DNA of 64,000 bases, taken from positions 414,086 through 478,085 of the forward strand of contig NZ_VSKK01000002.1 in the NCBI RefSeq assembly GCF_008086205.1, given 5' to 3'. The stretch comes from Bizionia myxarmorum (GTDB taxonomy: Bacteria; Bacteroidota; Bacteroidia; Flavobacteriales; Flavobacteriaceae). The number at the start of each line of letters is the position of its first letter. Position 1 is the stretch's first letter. The notes under the pieces were generated by a model that had not been told where the DNA came from, did no database searches, and was given only the letters and a program-made list of their open reading frames with translations. Below are positions 6,771 through 16,437 of the stretch, piece by piece. The position numbers and the translations under genes were made by a program.

Positions 6771-9626
6771 ATGAAAAAAAATTTACTATTAACCATTTTC
6801 GCAATGTGCTTCATAACTTTTGGGTTTTCCCAAACTGATTGTGGAACCGCATTAGCATTAACACCAGGAACACCACAGGCTGGTATAACCACTATTGGAG
6901 GAAGTTTCCCGGATGCCAATACCGCGCCAACTAACCCTTGTAGCGCCAATTATAATGATAATGAATATTGGTTTCAATATACTGCAGTAGAGACGGGTGA
7001 AACTTTAGATCTTACCGTAACTGATTTAACGGTTACTTGGTATGGCTTATTTATTCTAGACGCATGTCCAGGATCAACACCTACATGTATTGCTTCGGAT
7101 GTGAATACTTCTGTTACTACAGACCTTGCAGTTACATCTCCAGCTCTTACAGCTGGAACAACCTATTATATTGTATTGACAGAGTGGGCTGAAAGTTCAA
7201 CTGCATTTACTTTAACCAGTGTTGTAAATGCTGCTCCAACATGTACGGCATCCACTTCAACAGTTTCAACTGTAAGTGATTGTGGTGTAAGTGGTGGTTT
7301 TTACGTTAAAGTAGCTATAACTGATTTAGGATCTGCAACTGCTTTAACGGTTTCAGATGATCAAGGAAATTTACCACAACCTTTAACAGTTGCTGGAACA
7401 TTACAATTTGGACCTTATGTAAATGGTGTTAATGTAGTAATTACTATTAATGATGATAATGATGATGACACATGTACGGTAATAAAAGCAGCAATTACTC
7501 AAGCAATTTGTCCTCCATCAAATAATACTTGTGCTAATCCGGATTCACTTACAGTAAATGCTGATTTCGCTTGTGCAGCTGTAACATCAGGTACACTTGT
7601 AGGTGCAACAGCATCAGGAGAAAATGAGACAGCTTGTTTTGGTACAGAAAATGATGATGTTTGGTATTCATTCGTTGCAACAGCTACTAGTCATAATGTT
7701 AGTTTAATAAACAAGACTGGTACTCCAACTGATTTATATCATTCATTATGGTCTGGATCTTGTGGAGCTTTAACTAATTTAAAATGTAGTGATGCTGACT
7801 CAAGTCTTACTTCTGGTTTAGTTATTGGAGATACTTATTTAGTTAGAGTAAATTCATATTCGTCTAGTGCAGGAGCAACATCAACGTTTGATATCTGTGT
7901 GGGAACTCCACCAGCACCGCCAGCAAATGATGATTGCGCAGGAGCTTTAGTATTAAATGAATCTACAGTTGGTACCTGCGATAATGCAGTAAGTGGTACA
8001 ACTGTTTCAGCTACGGCATCGTCAGAAGCAGATTGCTCAACGACTAATAAGGATGTATGGTATACATTCGAACCATCTGAAACAAATTCTTATGATATTT
8101 CTGTAACTGAAATCCAAGATTTTGGTTTTTCAAGCACCTATGTTTCTGTTTTTGAAGGCGCCTGTGGTGCTATTACTCAAGTGGGTACAGCTTGTAATAC
8201 TTCATCTGGTAGTTTTGCCTTAACTGCGGGAACCACTTATTATATCAATGTAAGAAGTACATCAACCACAACGGGTGTTAATTTTAGTCTATGTGCTGCT
8301 TTAACACCACCACCTCCAGCTAATGATGAATGTTCAGGAGCAATTACTATTGCATGCGCTGGTCAATATACAGGAAATACAACATCAGCAAGTCCTGAAT
8401 CTCCGGATCCTGGAACTTGTACAACTTCTGCAGGTACTGCTGGAGCTGTTTGGTACACTTTTACAGGAGCTAACTCTAACGACGCTGGTGCAGCAGTTGG
8501 AACTGTTGGTGATGAAGTAACATTAGATTTAAGTTTATCCACTTTTGACACTAAAATTCGTGTATTTGAAGGTGTTTGTGGTGCTTTAACCTGTGTTGGA
8601 GGAAATGATGATGGAGGAACTGGAAACACGTCCTTATATACTTTTGCTGCAACTGTAGGCACGGAGTATTATATTTTAGTTCATGGATTTAGTACAAATG
8701 CTGGTGCATATACATTAGATGTGTCTTGTGTAGCACCACCTTTATGTACAGCTGCTGTAGTTGATAGTTCAACAGTTGTTGAAGATTGTGCAAACTCTTT
8801 ATTTACAGTAGATGTTGTTTTTTCAAATGCAGGTGATGCAGGTACAGTTATTAGTGATGGCTTAGGAGGTTCTTTCCCAGTTATAGCAGGAACAGTATCA
8901 GCTGGTCCTTATGCTGTTGGAACAACAGTAACATTGGATGTGGTTCATACAGATGGTGATTGCGACTTTAGTTTAGGGAATTTCTCTGACGATTGCCCTT
9001 CTTCTGTAGTTGAAACAGTAGATTGTTCTGGAACTGCTTTAAATCAAACATATTGTTATGATGAGTATGAAGATGCTATATTTTTATATACATCATCAGA
9101 TCTTACAAGAACATTATCTATAACGTTCAATCAAGGAACGCTTGAGGAGAATTTCTCTGGCGGAACTTATGATGATCTAGTCATTTATGATGGAGGTGAT
9201 AATACAGGTGCTGTATTGTTTGATTCAGATGTAAGTGGTGGTGATCTAACAGGTTTAACCTTTGTATCTACTGGTAATATGATATTTATGGAGTTAACTT
9301 CTGATGTCTCAAACTCTTGTGCTAGTGGAGATGAGACTTCATTAGATTTTGATGTAGCATGTGGTGCTACAATGACAACTGATGAGTTTGATTCGCCAAA
9401 TGCGTTTACGTATTACCCGAATCCAGTTTCAAATGTGTTAAATGTTAAAGCACAGAACAACATCAGTAATGTGTCTGTTTACAACATGTTAGGTCAAGAA
9501 GTACTTCGTACGGCTCCTAATGCTGTTGCCAGTGAGGTAGATATGTCTAACTTACAAACAGGTGCTTATTTTGTTAAAGTAACGATTGGTAATACAACAA
9601 AAACAATTCGTGTTATTAAAAACTAA
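6771..9626 (+). CDS. T9SS-secreted multidomain surface protein
   Basis: The 951-residue protein has a signal peptide (1-20, ending FGFS). Several beta-sandwich modules follow, containing NDEYWFQYTA, ENDDVWYSFVATA, TNKDVWYTFEPS and GAVWYTFTGA, each ending in TTYYI-type or similar strands. These resemble bacterial pre-peptidase C-terminal-type domains. A CUB-like segment (YDDLVIYDGGDNTGAVLFDSD) lies near residue 800. A T9SS type A sorting domain (about 873-951) has YYPNPVSNVLNV and ends TIRVIKN. No catalytic motif is visible. It is paralogous to the next gene in both modules and sorting domain. The specific role is unknown; adhesion or surface binding is a guess from architecture. Confidence 0.82.
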   Translation: MKKNLLLTIFAMCFITFGFSQTDCGTALALTPGTPQAGITTIGGSFPDANTAPTNPCSANYNDNEYWFQYTAVETGETLDLTVTDLTVTWYGLFILDACPGSTPTCIASDVNTSVTTDLAVTSPALTAGTTYYIVLTEWAESSTAFTLTSVVNAAPTCTASTSTVSTVSDCGVSGGFYVKVAITDLGSATALTVSDDQGNLPQPLTVAGTLQFGPYVNGVNVVITINDDNDDDTCTVIKAAITQAICPPSNNTCANPDSLTVNADFACAAVTSGTLVGATASGENETACFGTENDDVWYSFVATATSHNVSLINKTGTPTDLYHSLWSGSCGALTNLKCSDADSSLTSGLVIGDTYLVRVNSYSSSAGATSTFDICVGTPPAPPANDDCAGALVLNESTVGTCDNAVSGTTVSATASSEADCSTTNKDVWYTFEPSETNSYDISVTEIQDFGFSSTYVSVFEGACGAITQVGTACNTSSGSFALTAGTTYYINVRSTSTTTGVNFSLCAALTPPPPANDECSGAITIACAGQYTGNTTSASPESPDPGTCTTSAGTAGAVWYTFTGANSNDAGAAVGTVGDEVTLDLSLSTFDTKIRVFEGVCGALTCVGGNDDGGTGNTSLYTFAATVGTEYYILVHGFSTNAGAYTLDVSCVAPPLCTAAVVDSSTVVEDCANSLFTVDVVFSNAGDAGTVISDGLGGSFPVIAGTVSAGPYAVGTTVTLDVVHTDGDCDFSLGNFSDDCPSSVVETVDCSGTALNQTYCYDEYEDAIFLYTSSDLTRTLSITFNQGTLEENFSGGTYDDLVIYDGGDNTGAVLFDSDVSGGDLTGLTFVSTGNMIFMELTSDVSNSCASGDETSLDFDVACGATMTTDEFDSPNAFTYYPNPVSNVLNVKAQNNISNVSVYNMLGQEVLRTAPNAVASEVDMSNLQTGAYFVKVTIGNTTKTIRVIKN

Positions 9627-9654
9627 TAAACGATGTAGTTTTTAAATTATATGG

Positions 9655-9684
9655 AAAACCCAGACTATAAGTCTGGGTTTTTTT
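9655..9684 (+). terminator. Rho-independent terminator
   Basis: AAACCCAGACT (9656-9666) pairs with AGTCTGGGTTT (9670-9680) across a 3-nt loop, followed by T residues. The same CCCAGAC stem recurs behind the paralogous gene at about 12600. Confidence 0.88.
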
Positions 9685-9875
9685 GTTTTAAAAACTAATT
9701 ATTAACTAATAATTAGTTTGTTGCATTAGTTATCATTCAAGTTTTAAATTTAAATTTTAAAATTATTTTCTAGTTTTATTGTATTTAGTCCCTTGATATA
9801 CAGTTTCATTCTATTGTACAGTCAAAAAAATTTATTACCTTGTTAACAATTAATTAACTAAAACCCTTTTTAAAA

Positions 9876-12572
9876 ATGAAAAAAATTACTCTTCAAATTT
9901 TTGCGTTTTTGGCTTTTGTCTGTTGTTGGCAGACAAACGCGCAAAGCATTATTAATATCACCACATCAGGGGGCTCTTTTGCAACCGAAAAGTGGGTGAA
10001 TGTTACAACCGAAATTAATGGTGGTGGAACCCAAATATGGGGGCAAGGTGATGGCACTTACGGCAATGGACCAGGTCTTATAAACCAAAACATTACACTG
10101 CCTGCTGGAACCTATTATGTAAATTGTTATGATAAATATGCCGATGGATGGGATGGAACTTTAATTTCAGCTACAGCTTACGGAAACATTCTAAATAACA
10201 ATGGCGGTGTTTCGCCAAATGATGGGACAGATACAGATACTTCTTTTGCTTGGGGTGATACTCAAGCGCAAGAACTGGAAGCCTCTTTAGTAATTATAGT
10301 TCCTGTGGCGCCATGTGTATCAACTGCTATAGCTAGTTCTACAGTAGTTGATGATTGTGGTGCATCACAATTTTCTATTGATGTCTTAATTTCTGATGCA
10401 GGTGATGGTAGCAATATTACTGACGGTTTAGGAGGTTCATTTCCTATTGCTTCAGGAACTGTAACAGCAGGTCCTTACACAATTGGTGATGTTATTACTT
10501 TAGAAGTGGAGCATACTAATGCTTTATGCGATTATACATTAGGAACTTATTCTACCGGTTGTACAATTCCGGGCGAAATATGTGAAAATTCAATAATCAT
10601 AGGAGGTCTTCCTTATAGTACAACAGATAACACCTCTAATTATGGAGATGATTATTCAGGATCCCCTGGGGCCTCTGATTGCGGAACAACGTCTGGCTAT
10701 TTAGGTGGAGATGATGTAGTATATTCTTATACGGCCATTAGTGATACGTCCATTAATGTATCCATGACACCAACTGGTACATGGTCTGGTATTTTTGTGT
10801 ATACCGATTGTGCTGATATTGGTGTAGCTTGTGCTACTGGAGTTTCGGGTTCTTCAACTGCTGCAAGAAATTTTGATTTAACGGTAAGCAATGGAACCAC
10901 TTATTATTTTGTGATTTCCACATTTCCATCACCGCAAAGTACAGCATACACTTTAAATATTGTTGAAAACACCTGTACAGCTGCAACGGTAAATTATGTT
11001 ATTGTAGATGATTGTGATGTATCTGGTGGTTTTTATATAGATGTAAATATTTCTGATTTGGGATCTGCAACAGCTTTAACAATTTCTGATGATCAAGGTA
11101 GCACTCCTCAAGCATTAACTGCTGTTGGAACTGTAACTTTCGGTCCTTTTGTAAATGCTACGAATGTTGTAATTACTATTCTTGATGATAATGATGGAAA
11201 CTGTACAATAGTTAGTTCAGTATTAACTCAAACAGTTTGTCCTCCAAGTAATACCAATTGTGCTACAGCAGAAGCTATAACTGTTGGTCTGGGCGTGTGC
11301 GGACCTACAGTAACAGGCAATAACACAGGTGCTACAGATTCTGGAGAAGCTGATCCATCTTGTGGAAACTACGCTGGAGGCGATATTTGGTATTCATTTG
11401 TAGTGCCTGCTGATAGGTCACAAGTAACAGTAGAGCTTGGAACTTCAGCATTTTCAACTACAAAAATGGCAGTTTATAATACAACTATGCCTTGCGGTTC
11501 ATTAGTTGAAATTTTCTGCGATAATTTGTACACCACTAAAACTGTGACCGGTTTAACCTCTGGTGACACGTATTTATTGCGTCTATATGATTGGGGCAAT
11601 GATGATTTAGGTGAGGTTACGTTCTGCGTGAGCACACTAGCAAGTTGTCCAGCTCCTACAGGTATTGTAGTTACTAACAGAGCAACTACTTCAGCTGATT
11701 TGAATTGGACAGAAAACGGTACGGCAGCTTTATGGGATATTGAATGGGGAGCTACTGGCTTTACGGCTACTGGAACTCCAACTATTGAAGATACTGCTAC
11801 AAAACCATACGGTTTTACAGGTTTAACAGCTTCAACTGCATATGATTTTTATGTGCGTTCAGATTGTGGTGGTGGAGATGTTAGTGCATGGGTTGGTCCA
11901 TTTACGTTTGCAACTACAGATTTACCTCCAGCATGTGGTGGAAATTTTTATGATGAAGGAGGCTTGGCAGGTGATTATTCAAATAACTCAAATATTACTA
12001 CAACCATTTGCCCAGATCTTCCTGGTGATACTGTAAATGTGAATTTTACATTCTTCAGTACAGAAAATCGAGGTGCTACAGATTGTTGGGATGGTTTAAC
12101 CATTCATGATGGTCCAGATGCTACAGCAGCAACTATTGATCCTCCAGGTGGAGGAACAAGATGGTGTTGGGATAGAGATGATACAACTCCTGGAGGAACA
12201 GGAGATTTGCAAGGGATGACTATTACATCAACAGATCCATCAGGATGTTTAACATTTGTTTTTACATCTGATGGTAGTGGGTTACGTGAAGGTTGGGAAG
12301 CTAATGTAACGTGTACAGCATTAAGCTTACTAGAATTTGGCTTAACTGGATTCACATATTTCCCGAACCCAGTAACAAATAGCTTGTCTTTAAGAGGCGT
12401 TCAAAACATTCAAAATGTTGCTGTTTATAATATGTTAGGCCAAGAGGTGCTTCGCACAGTTCCTAACAACGCAGCAAGTGATATTGATATGTCTAATTTG
12501 CAAACTGGCGCTTACTTTGTAAAAGTAACGATTGAGAATACAACAAAAACTATTCGAATTATTAAGAATTAA
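9876..12572 (+). CDS. T9SS-secreted multidomain protein with fibronectin III and CUB-like domains
   Basis: The 898-residue protein has a signal peptide (about 1-23). An N-terminal module (YVNCYDKYADGWDGT) is followed by modules shared with the preceding gene (SDDQGSTPQAL, CPPSNTNC, GGDIWYSFVVPA). A fibronectin type III domain lies at about 590-685 (SADLNWTENG, YDFYVRSDCGG) and a CUB-like segment follows (CWDGLTIHDGPDATAA). The T9SS type A sorting domain (about 822-898) begins YFPNPVTNSLSL and ends TIRIIKN. Its sorting domain is nearly identical to that of the upstream paralog, for example YNMLGQEVLRT and MSNLQTGAYFVKVTI. It was probably formed by tandem duplication followed by domain exchange. 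Ligand and function are unknown. Confidence 0.82.
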   Translation: MKKITLQIFAFLAFVCCWQTNAQSIINITTSGGSFATEKWVNVTTEINGGGTQIWGQGDGTYGNGPGLINQNITLPAGTYYVNCYDKYADGWDGTLISATAYGNILNNNGGVSPNDGTDTDTSFAWGDTQAQELEASLVIIVPVAPCVSTAIASSTVVDDCGASQFSIDVLISDAGDGSNITDGLGGSFPIASGTVTAGPYTIGDVITLEVEHTNALCDYTLGTYSTGCTIPGEICENSIIIGGLPYSTTDNTSNYGDDYSGSPGASDCGTTSGYLGGDDVVYSYTAISDTSINVSMTPTGTWSGIFVYTDCADIGVACATGVSGSSTAARNFDLTVSNGTTYYFVISTFPSPQSTAYTLNIVENTCTAATVNYVIVDDCDVSGGFYIDVNISDLGSATALTISDDQGSTPQALTAVGTVTFGPFVNATNVVITILDDNDGNCTIVSSVLTQTVCPPSNTNCATAEAITVGLGVCGPTVTGNNTGATDSGEADPSCGNYAGGDIWYSFVVPADRSQVTVELGTSAFSTTKMAVYNTTMPCGSLVEIFCDNLYTTKTVTGLTSGDTYLLRLYDWGNDDLGEVTFCVSTLASCPAPTGIVVTNRATTSADLNWTENGTAALWDIEWGATGFTATGTPTIEDTATKPYGFTGLTASTAYDFYVRSDCGGGDVSAWVGPFTFATTDLPPACGGNFYDEGGLAGDYSNNSNITTTICPDLPGDTVNVNFTFFSTENRGATDCWDGLTIHDGPDATAATIDPPGGGTRWCWDRDDTTPGGTGDLQGMTITSTDPSGCLTFVFTSDGSGLREGWEANVTCTALSLLEFGLTGFTYFPNPVTNSLSLRGVQNIQNVAVYNMLGQEVLRTVPNNAASDIDMSNLQTGAYFVKVTIENTTKTIRIIKN

Positions 12573-12586
12573 AAAAAGAAGTAGTT

Positions 12587-12636
12587 GTTAGAAATTAAAA
12601 AACCCAGACATATGTCTGGGTTTTTTAATTTCTAAC
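12587..12636. terminator. 50-bp perfect palindrome, bidirectional terminator
   Basis: Two 25-bp arms meeting at 12611/12612 are exactly complementary. The core is ACCCAGACATATGTCTGGGT, flanked by A-runs on the left and T-runs on the right, so it can end transcription from both convergent genes (stops at 12572 and 12639). The outer arms (GTTAGAAATT and its complement) extend well beyond a normal terminator stem. Confidence 0.9.
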
Positions 12637-12638
12637 GA

Positions 12639-14054
12639 CTATTTATACATCCCTACTGAAAACGGCACAAAATCTGATTTGTCTCCAACTAAATCTAAAG
12701 ATTTAATAGAAGGAAATGACATACGTCCTTCATCTGAAATAAGTTGCAAAGCTGCCGCTAATAATGGTTCCGTTTCAGTTCCTAATATGCCCATATTTGA
12801 ATAGTTTTCAGGTAGCGTAAAATCTGGAAACAAGCCTTGGCTATAATCTGTAGTTCCTACAGCATTTAAAGATTTTAAAACCAATGGTTGCATAGCATAT
12901 AAATGCGCTGGATTCGCATTTGTTCTTTTAAAATCAGGAGCATCATACAGCGTAATGGAAGCTTGGAATTTCCCCGCAGTTTCTGTTCCAATATGAACAA
13001 CATCAATATAAGGAATAAGGCAATTAATAACTAATTCACTAGCGGATGCTGATCGTTTTGAAGTTAAAATATAAACTTTATTAAGATTCAAGATATTTAA
13101 AGCTGAACCGCCATCCGTATTGGTAAAATAATTGGTGATTTGTTCCGTAGATAATTGGGTTTGAATTTCACTATTCCATTGTTCGGTGCTAAAAACACTA
13201 CCAGTTTTACCAGCTATCATACTCGACAGTAAAATGGCTGTATTAACAGAGCCACCAGAATTATAGCGTAAATCCAAAACTAAATTTTGAATATTGTTCG
13301 CTAAAAAATCTCCAAAAACCGTATTTAATTGCGCATCGAAATCGCGCGTAAAACCATTGTACATTAAATAGCCAACATTCGCATTGGCCACGTTAAAAAT
13401 CGCTGTTTTAAAAATCGGATTTTCTGTAGTTGAAGATTTGTTTAATGTAATACTTTGTCCATTAGGAGTAATTGTATCATCGGAAGTTTCCGGCGTACCG
13501 TTGTCATCGTAAATTGCTAAATTTATTGTGTAATTTGAATTACTTAATAAACTACTAAAGTTGCTCGTATTCAAAGCCGTTCCATCCACGCCATAAAAAA
13601 TAAGACCTCTTGAAACCCCTTGGGCACTGGCGTTGGAATTCGGTAAAACATAACCAACATATCCAAACACACTATTAGAGCCATTTGGGTAACGCATAAG
13701 GCCAAAATCCATACCATTATTCATAGTCGTACCATTAAGTTGTTGCTCTAACTGAATATAATTAGAAGTAATCCAACTAAACCGATCTACCGTTTGTGGC
13801 TGGTATTTTAAATAATCGAACAAGTCTTCGGGAGATTGGAAATTATTTAGGAATGCTTCATAACTGCCTTCATCAAAACGGTTGTTAGCTAAATCTGGAA
13901 CCACATCTTTATATAAATAAAAGGAATTTAAACCACGCCAAACAAAATCATTCAAGTCTCGTGTTGAGGTTGGGTTGTCATCTAAATCTTCAAAACATCC
14001 CATCAATACTGTAGAAATGGCAATAGCAATTAAAAAGTTCCAACAATTTTTCAT
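12639..14054 (-). CDS. S41 family (tail-specific type) protease lipoprotein
   Basis: The 471-residue protein has a lipobox with Cys20 (STVLMGC) followed by acidic residues, so it is membrane-anchored and possibly surface-exposed. A PDZ-like region (about 130-210) precedes the S41 core. The core has NLVLDLRYNSGG, the catalytic-serine segment TSKRSASASEL and the segment GTETAGKFQASI carrying the likely general-base lysine. The family cleaves proteins with a Ser-Lys dyad. It is encoded alone, convergent with the T9SS gene and divergent from the ECF sigma operon. Its substrate cannot be read from the sequence. Confidence 0.85.
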   Translation of the reverse strand: MKNCWNFLIAIAISTVLMGCFEDLDDNPTSTRDLNDFVWRGLNSFYLYKDVVPDLANNRFDEGSYEAFLNNFQSPEDLFDYLKYQPQTVDRFSWITSNYIQLEQQLNGTTMNNGMDFGLMRYPNGSNSVFGYVGYVLPNSNASAQGVSRGLIFYGVDGTALNTSNFSSLLSNSNYTINLAIYDDNGTPETSDDTITPNGQSITLNKSSTTENPIFKTAIFNVANANVGYLMYNGFTRDFDAQLNTVFGDFLANNIQNLVLDLRYNSGGSVNTAILLSSMIAGKTGSVFSTEQWNSEIQTQLSTEQITNYFTNTDGGSALNILNLNKVYILTSKRSASASELVINCLIPYIDVVHIGTETAGKFQASITLYDAPDFKRTNANPAHLYAMQPLVLKSLNAVGTTDYSQGLFPDFTLPENYSNMGILGTETEPLLAAALQLISDEGRMSFPSIKSLDLVGDKSDFVPFSVGMYK

Positions 14055-14125
14055 AGTAAAAGTGTATTAAATTTTTCTTTTTCTCTGATTAAAAGTAGTT
14101 ACTTTATAAGATAATAAAAATTATT

Positions 14126-14154
14126 TGTAACAAATTCGAAATTCATTCGTCGTA
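14126..14154 (+). promoter_or_regulatory. Candidate ECF sigma-dependent promoter
   Basis: TGTAACAA (14126-14133) resembles the AAC-containing -35 of ECF promoters. CGTCGTA (14148-14154) resembles their CGT-containing -10. Sixteen bases separate AAC from CGT, the usual spacing. It lies 44 bases upstream of an ECF sigma gene, so autoregulation is plausible. No housekeeping TAnnTTTG is seen between here and the start codon. Confidence 0.55.
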
Positions 14155-14197
14155 ATAAAAGAAGCCGTAAACCAGCTTTTACTAATTAACCACAACC

Positions 14198-14707
14198 ATG
14201 ACCCAGACAGAATTTTTAAATATTGTCATGCCATTTAAAGACAAAGTCTTTCGTTTAGCAAAACGATTATTAGTTTCTAGGGAAGAAGCCGAAGATGCAA
14301 CACAAGAAGTTATTTTGAAATTGTGGAAGAATCAAGAGAAAATTAGCGAATATAAAAATATTGAAGCGTTTTCCATGACCATGACTAAAAATTATTGTTT
14401 AGATAAATTAAAATCCAAACAAGCACAAAATTTAAAAATTGTCCATAGTAATTATGAAGATCACAATAGCTCTTTACAACATGAAGTTGAGGTCAATGAT
14501 AGTCTAGATTGGATTGGAAAGATAATGGAAGCGCTTCCAGAACAGCAAAAAATGGTAGTACAATTGCGAGATATTGAACAATATGATTATAGTGAAATAG
14601 CAAAAATGTTGGATATGAATGAAACGGCCGTTCGCGTGGCTTTATCCCGAGCTAGAAAAACAATAAGAGAAAAATTAAATAATACACATAATTATGGTAT
14701 TAAATAA
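14198..14707 (+). CDS. ECF-type RNA polymerase sigma factor
   Basis: The 169-residue protein has the two conserved sigma domains and nothing else. Region 2 (about 8-75) includes [18 protein letters not shown]. Region 4 (about 108-160) includes [24 protein letters not shown] followed by a helix-turn-helix, [21 protein letters not shown]. The stop overlaps the next gene by 14 bases, implying translational coupling with a probable anti-sigma factor. A candidate ECF promoter precedes it. It should redirect RNA polymerase to a small regulon that includes its own operon; the inducing signal is unknown. Confidence 0.93.
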   Translation: MTQTEFLNIVMPFKDKVFRLAKRLLVSREEAEDATQEVILKLWKNQEKISEYKNIEAFSMTMTKNYCLDKLKSKQAQNLKIVHSNYEDHNSSLQHEVEVNDSLDWIGKIMEALPEQQKMVVQLRDIEQYDYSEIAKMLDMNETAVRVALSRARKTIREKLNNTHNYGIK

Positions 14708-15176
14708 AATAGAGCAGTTACTAGAAAAATACGAGAATGCTGAAACAACGCTTCAAGAAGAGGCGCAGTTAAAGCAGTATTTTACTCAAGAAAATGTAGC
14801 ACCACATTTAGAACTGTATAAACCTATGTTTACTTACTTTTCTGCCAACCAGCAGGAATTATTTACAAAAGAAGTTCCTTTAAAAACAAAATCCGTTTTT
14901 AATTACCGTTGGATAGCTATTGCTGCTATTGCCGTGCTTTCAATAGGTTTTTATTTCAGTAATCCTTTTGAGCAACAGGATGAATTAGGAACCTATGACG
15001 ATCCTATGTTGGCTTATAACGAAGTGGTAAAATCGCTTGAAATGATATCCACACATATGAATAAAGGATTTGAAAAAGTTAACTATTTGAATTCGGTGAA
15101 TGACGGTATTTCTAAAGTGAATTACTTAAATGAAATGCATAATACAACGGATAGAATTTTTAAGAATATTAATTAA
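14694..15176 (+). CDS. Probable single-pass membrane anti-sigma factor
   Basis: The 160-residue protein starts inside the sigma gene. It has a helical, acidic N-terminal part ([20 protein letters not shown]), one transmembrane segment at about residues 75-92 ([16 protein letters not shown]) and a short periplasmic tail. A small cytoplasmic domain followed by a single membrane span, encoded directly after an ECF sigma gene, is the usual anti-sigma layout. I do not see the zinc-binding His/Cys motif of the ZAS class, so the call rests on architecture and position. Confidence 0.65.
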   Translation: MVLNKIEQLLEKYENAETTLQEEAQLKQYFTQENVAPHLELYKPMFTYFSANQQELFTKEVPLKTKSVFNYRWIAIAAIAVLSIGFYFSNPFEQQDELGTYDDPMLAYNEVVKSLEMISTHMNKGFEKVNYLNSVNDGISKVNYLNEMHNTTDRIFKNIN

Positions 15177-15269
15177 CAAATAATGAAAACACTAAATAAT
15201 ATAAACCCAAACAGTATAATCACGACAGGTGATATAAATAAAAAATTAAATAACTCAAAAATAACAACT

Positions 15270-15836
15270 ATGAAAAAGTACACACTAATGTTCGTTATGG
15301 CGCTAATGATGATGCCATTTGCTTCTCAAGCACAAGATATTTTTGCTAAATACAGTGATAGTCCAGATGTAACTTATGTTTCCATCAAGCCTAAAATGTT
15401 CCAAATGTTGGCGAAAATGGATATTAATACTGATGATCCAGAATCTCAAGAATACATAAAAATGGTAAATAGCATTACCAGTTTTAAAGTGATTACAACA
15501 GGAAATAAAACTATTTCTGATGATGTTGCTAAATGGGTAAAATCTCGTAAAACATCACTTGAAGAATTAATGGTAGTAAAAGATAATGGTATGAATATGA
15601 CCTTTTATGTAAAAGAAGGACGTGATTCAGACCACGTAAGTGAATTCCTCATGTTTGTAGATGGTTTAGGCGCTATTACAAAAGATATGGACGTGAATAT
15701 GAATGGTCAAAAACGTGAATTTGAAACCGTAGTCGTTTCTTTAACAGGTGATATTGATATGAATCAAATTTCAAAATTAACCCAGAAAATGGATCTTCCA
15801 GGCGGTAAGCATTTAGAACACAAAAACAAGAAATAA
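15270..15836 (+). CDS. DUF4252 family secreted protein
   Basis: The 188-residue protein has a clear signal peptide (MKKYTLMFVMALMMMPFASQAQ) followed by a DUF4252-type domain (DIFAKYSDSPDVTYVSIKPKMFQML). An in-frame ATG 29 codons upstream (15183) would place a polar stretch before the signal peptide, so the internal start is preferred. DUF4252 proteins are typically encoded with ECF sigma factors in Bacteroidota, as here. Their function is unknown. It lies in the periplasm or outside the cell and is co-transcribed with its paralog downstream. Confidence 0.78.
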   Translation: MKKYTLMFVMALMMMPFASQAQDIFAKYSDSPDVTYVSIKPKMFQMLAKMDINTDDPESQEYIKMVNSITSFKVITTGNKTISDDVAKWVKSRKTSLEELMVVKDNGMNMTFYVKEGRDSDHVSEFLMFVDGLGAITKDMDVNMNGQKREFETVVVSLTGDIDMNQISKLTQKMDLPGGKHLEHKNKK

Positions 15837-15844
15837 GTAGCAAC

Positions 15845-16390
15845 ATGAATAAAGCAATCCAATATATCATGTTCAGCTTACTAGCATCTTTGGTGTTAGT
15901 AAGTTGTGATACACGTGAATCTTTACAAACCTATTTTGTGGATCATCAGGAAAAAGCCGACTTCATATCTGTAGATATACCTACTTCTTTAGTTAATTTA
16001 GATGATGATACACTTAACGATGAACAAAAGACGGCTTACAAATCTGTTAATCGTTTAAACTTTTTAGGCTACAAAACGACCGAAAATAATATGGCAACAT
16101 ATACAACGGAATTAGCCAAAGTGAAAGCTATTTTAAGTGATGTAAAATATACGGAGCTAATGGAGTTTAGTGACAGCGGAAATAAATTTATAATCAAATA
16201 TTTAGGTGATGATGAAAGCGCAGATGAAGTTATTGTATTTGGTAGTTCAAAAGAAATGGGCTTTGGTATAGTTAGAATACTAGGTAACGATATGCGACCG
16301 GAACAAATGGCTACTTTGGCGAGTGTCATGCAGAATGCCAAATTTGATGATACCTCTCAGTTAAAAAGTATTGTGGATTTCTTTAAATAA
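15845..16390 (+). CDS. DUF4252 family lipoprotein
   Basis: The 181-residue protein has a lipobox (SLLASLVLVSC, Cys21) followed by DTRES. The domain is distantly similar to the preceding gene product in length, strand pattern and segments such as FISVDIPTSLVNL. It lies 8 bases after the preceding stop and is the last gene before a terminator, completing a sigma, anti-sigma, DUF4252, DUF4252 operon. No catalytic residues are evident. A role as envelope target or sensor of the sigma system is inference only. Confidence 0.72.
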   Translation: MNKAIQYIMFSLLASLVLVSCDTRESLQTYFVDHQEKADFISVDIPTSLVNLDDDTLNDEQKTAYKSVNRLNFLGYKTTENNMATYTTELAKVKAILSDVKYTELMEFSDSGNKFIIKYLGDDESADEVIVFGSSKEMGFGIVRILGNDMRPEQMATLASVMQNAKFDDTSQLKSIVDFFK

Positions 16391-16406
16391 TCTCATAGAT
16401 TATATA

Positions 16407-16437
16407 AAAAAAGGCAACCTATTTAGGCTGCCTTTTT
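16407..16437 (+). terminator. Terminator of the ECF sigma operon
   Basis: GGCAACCT (16413-16420) pairs with AGGCTGCC (16425-16432) with one mismatch and a 4-nt loop. A-runs before and T-runs after the stem allow termination on both strands. Confidence 0.75.
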
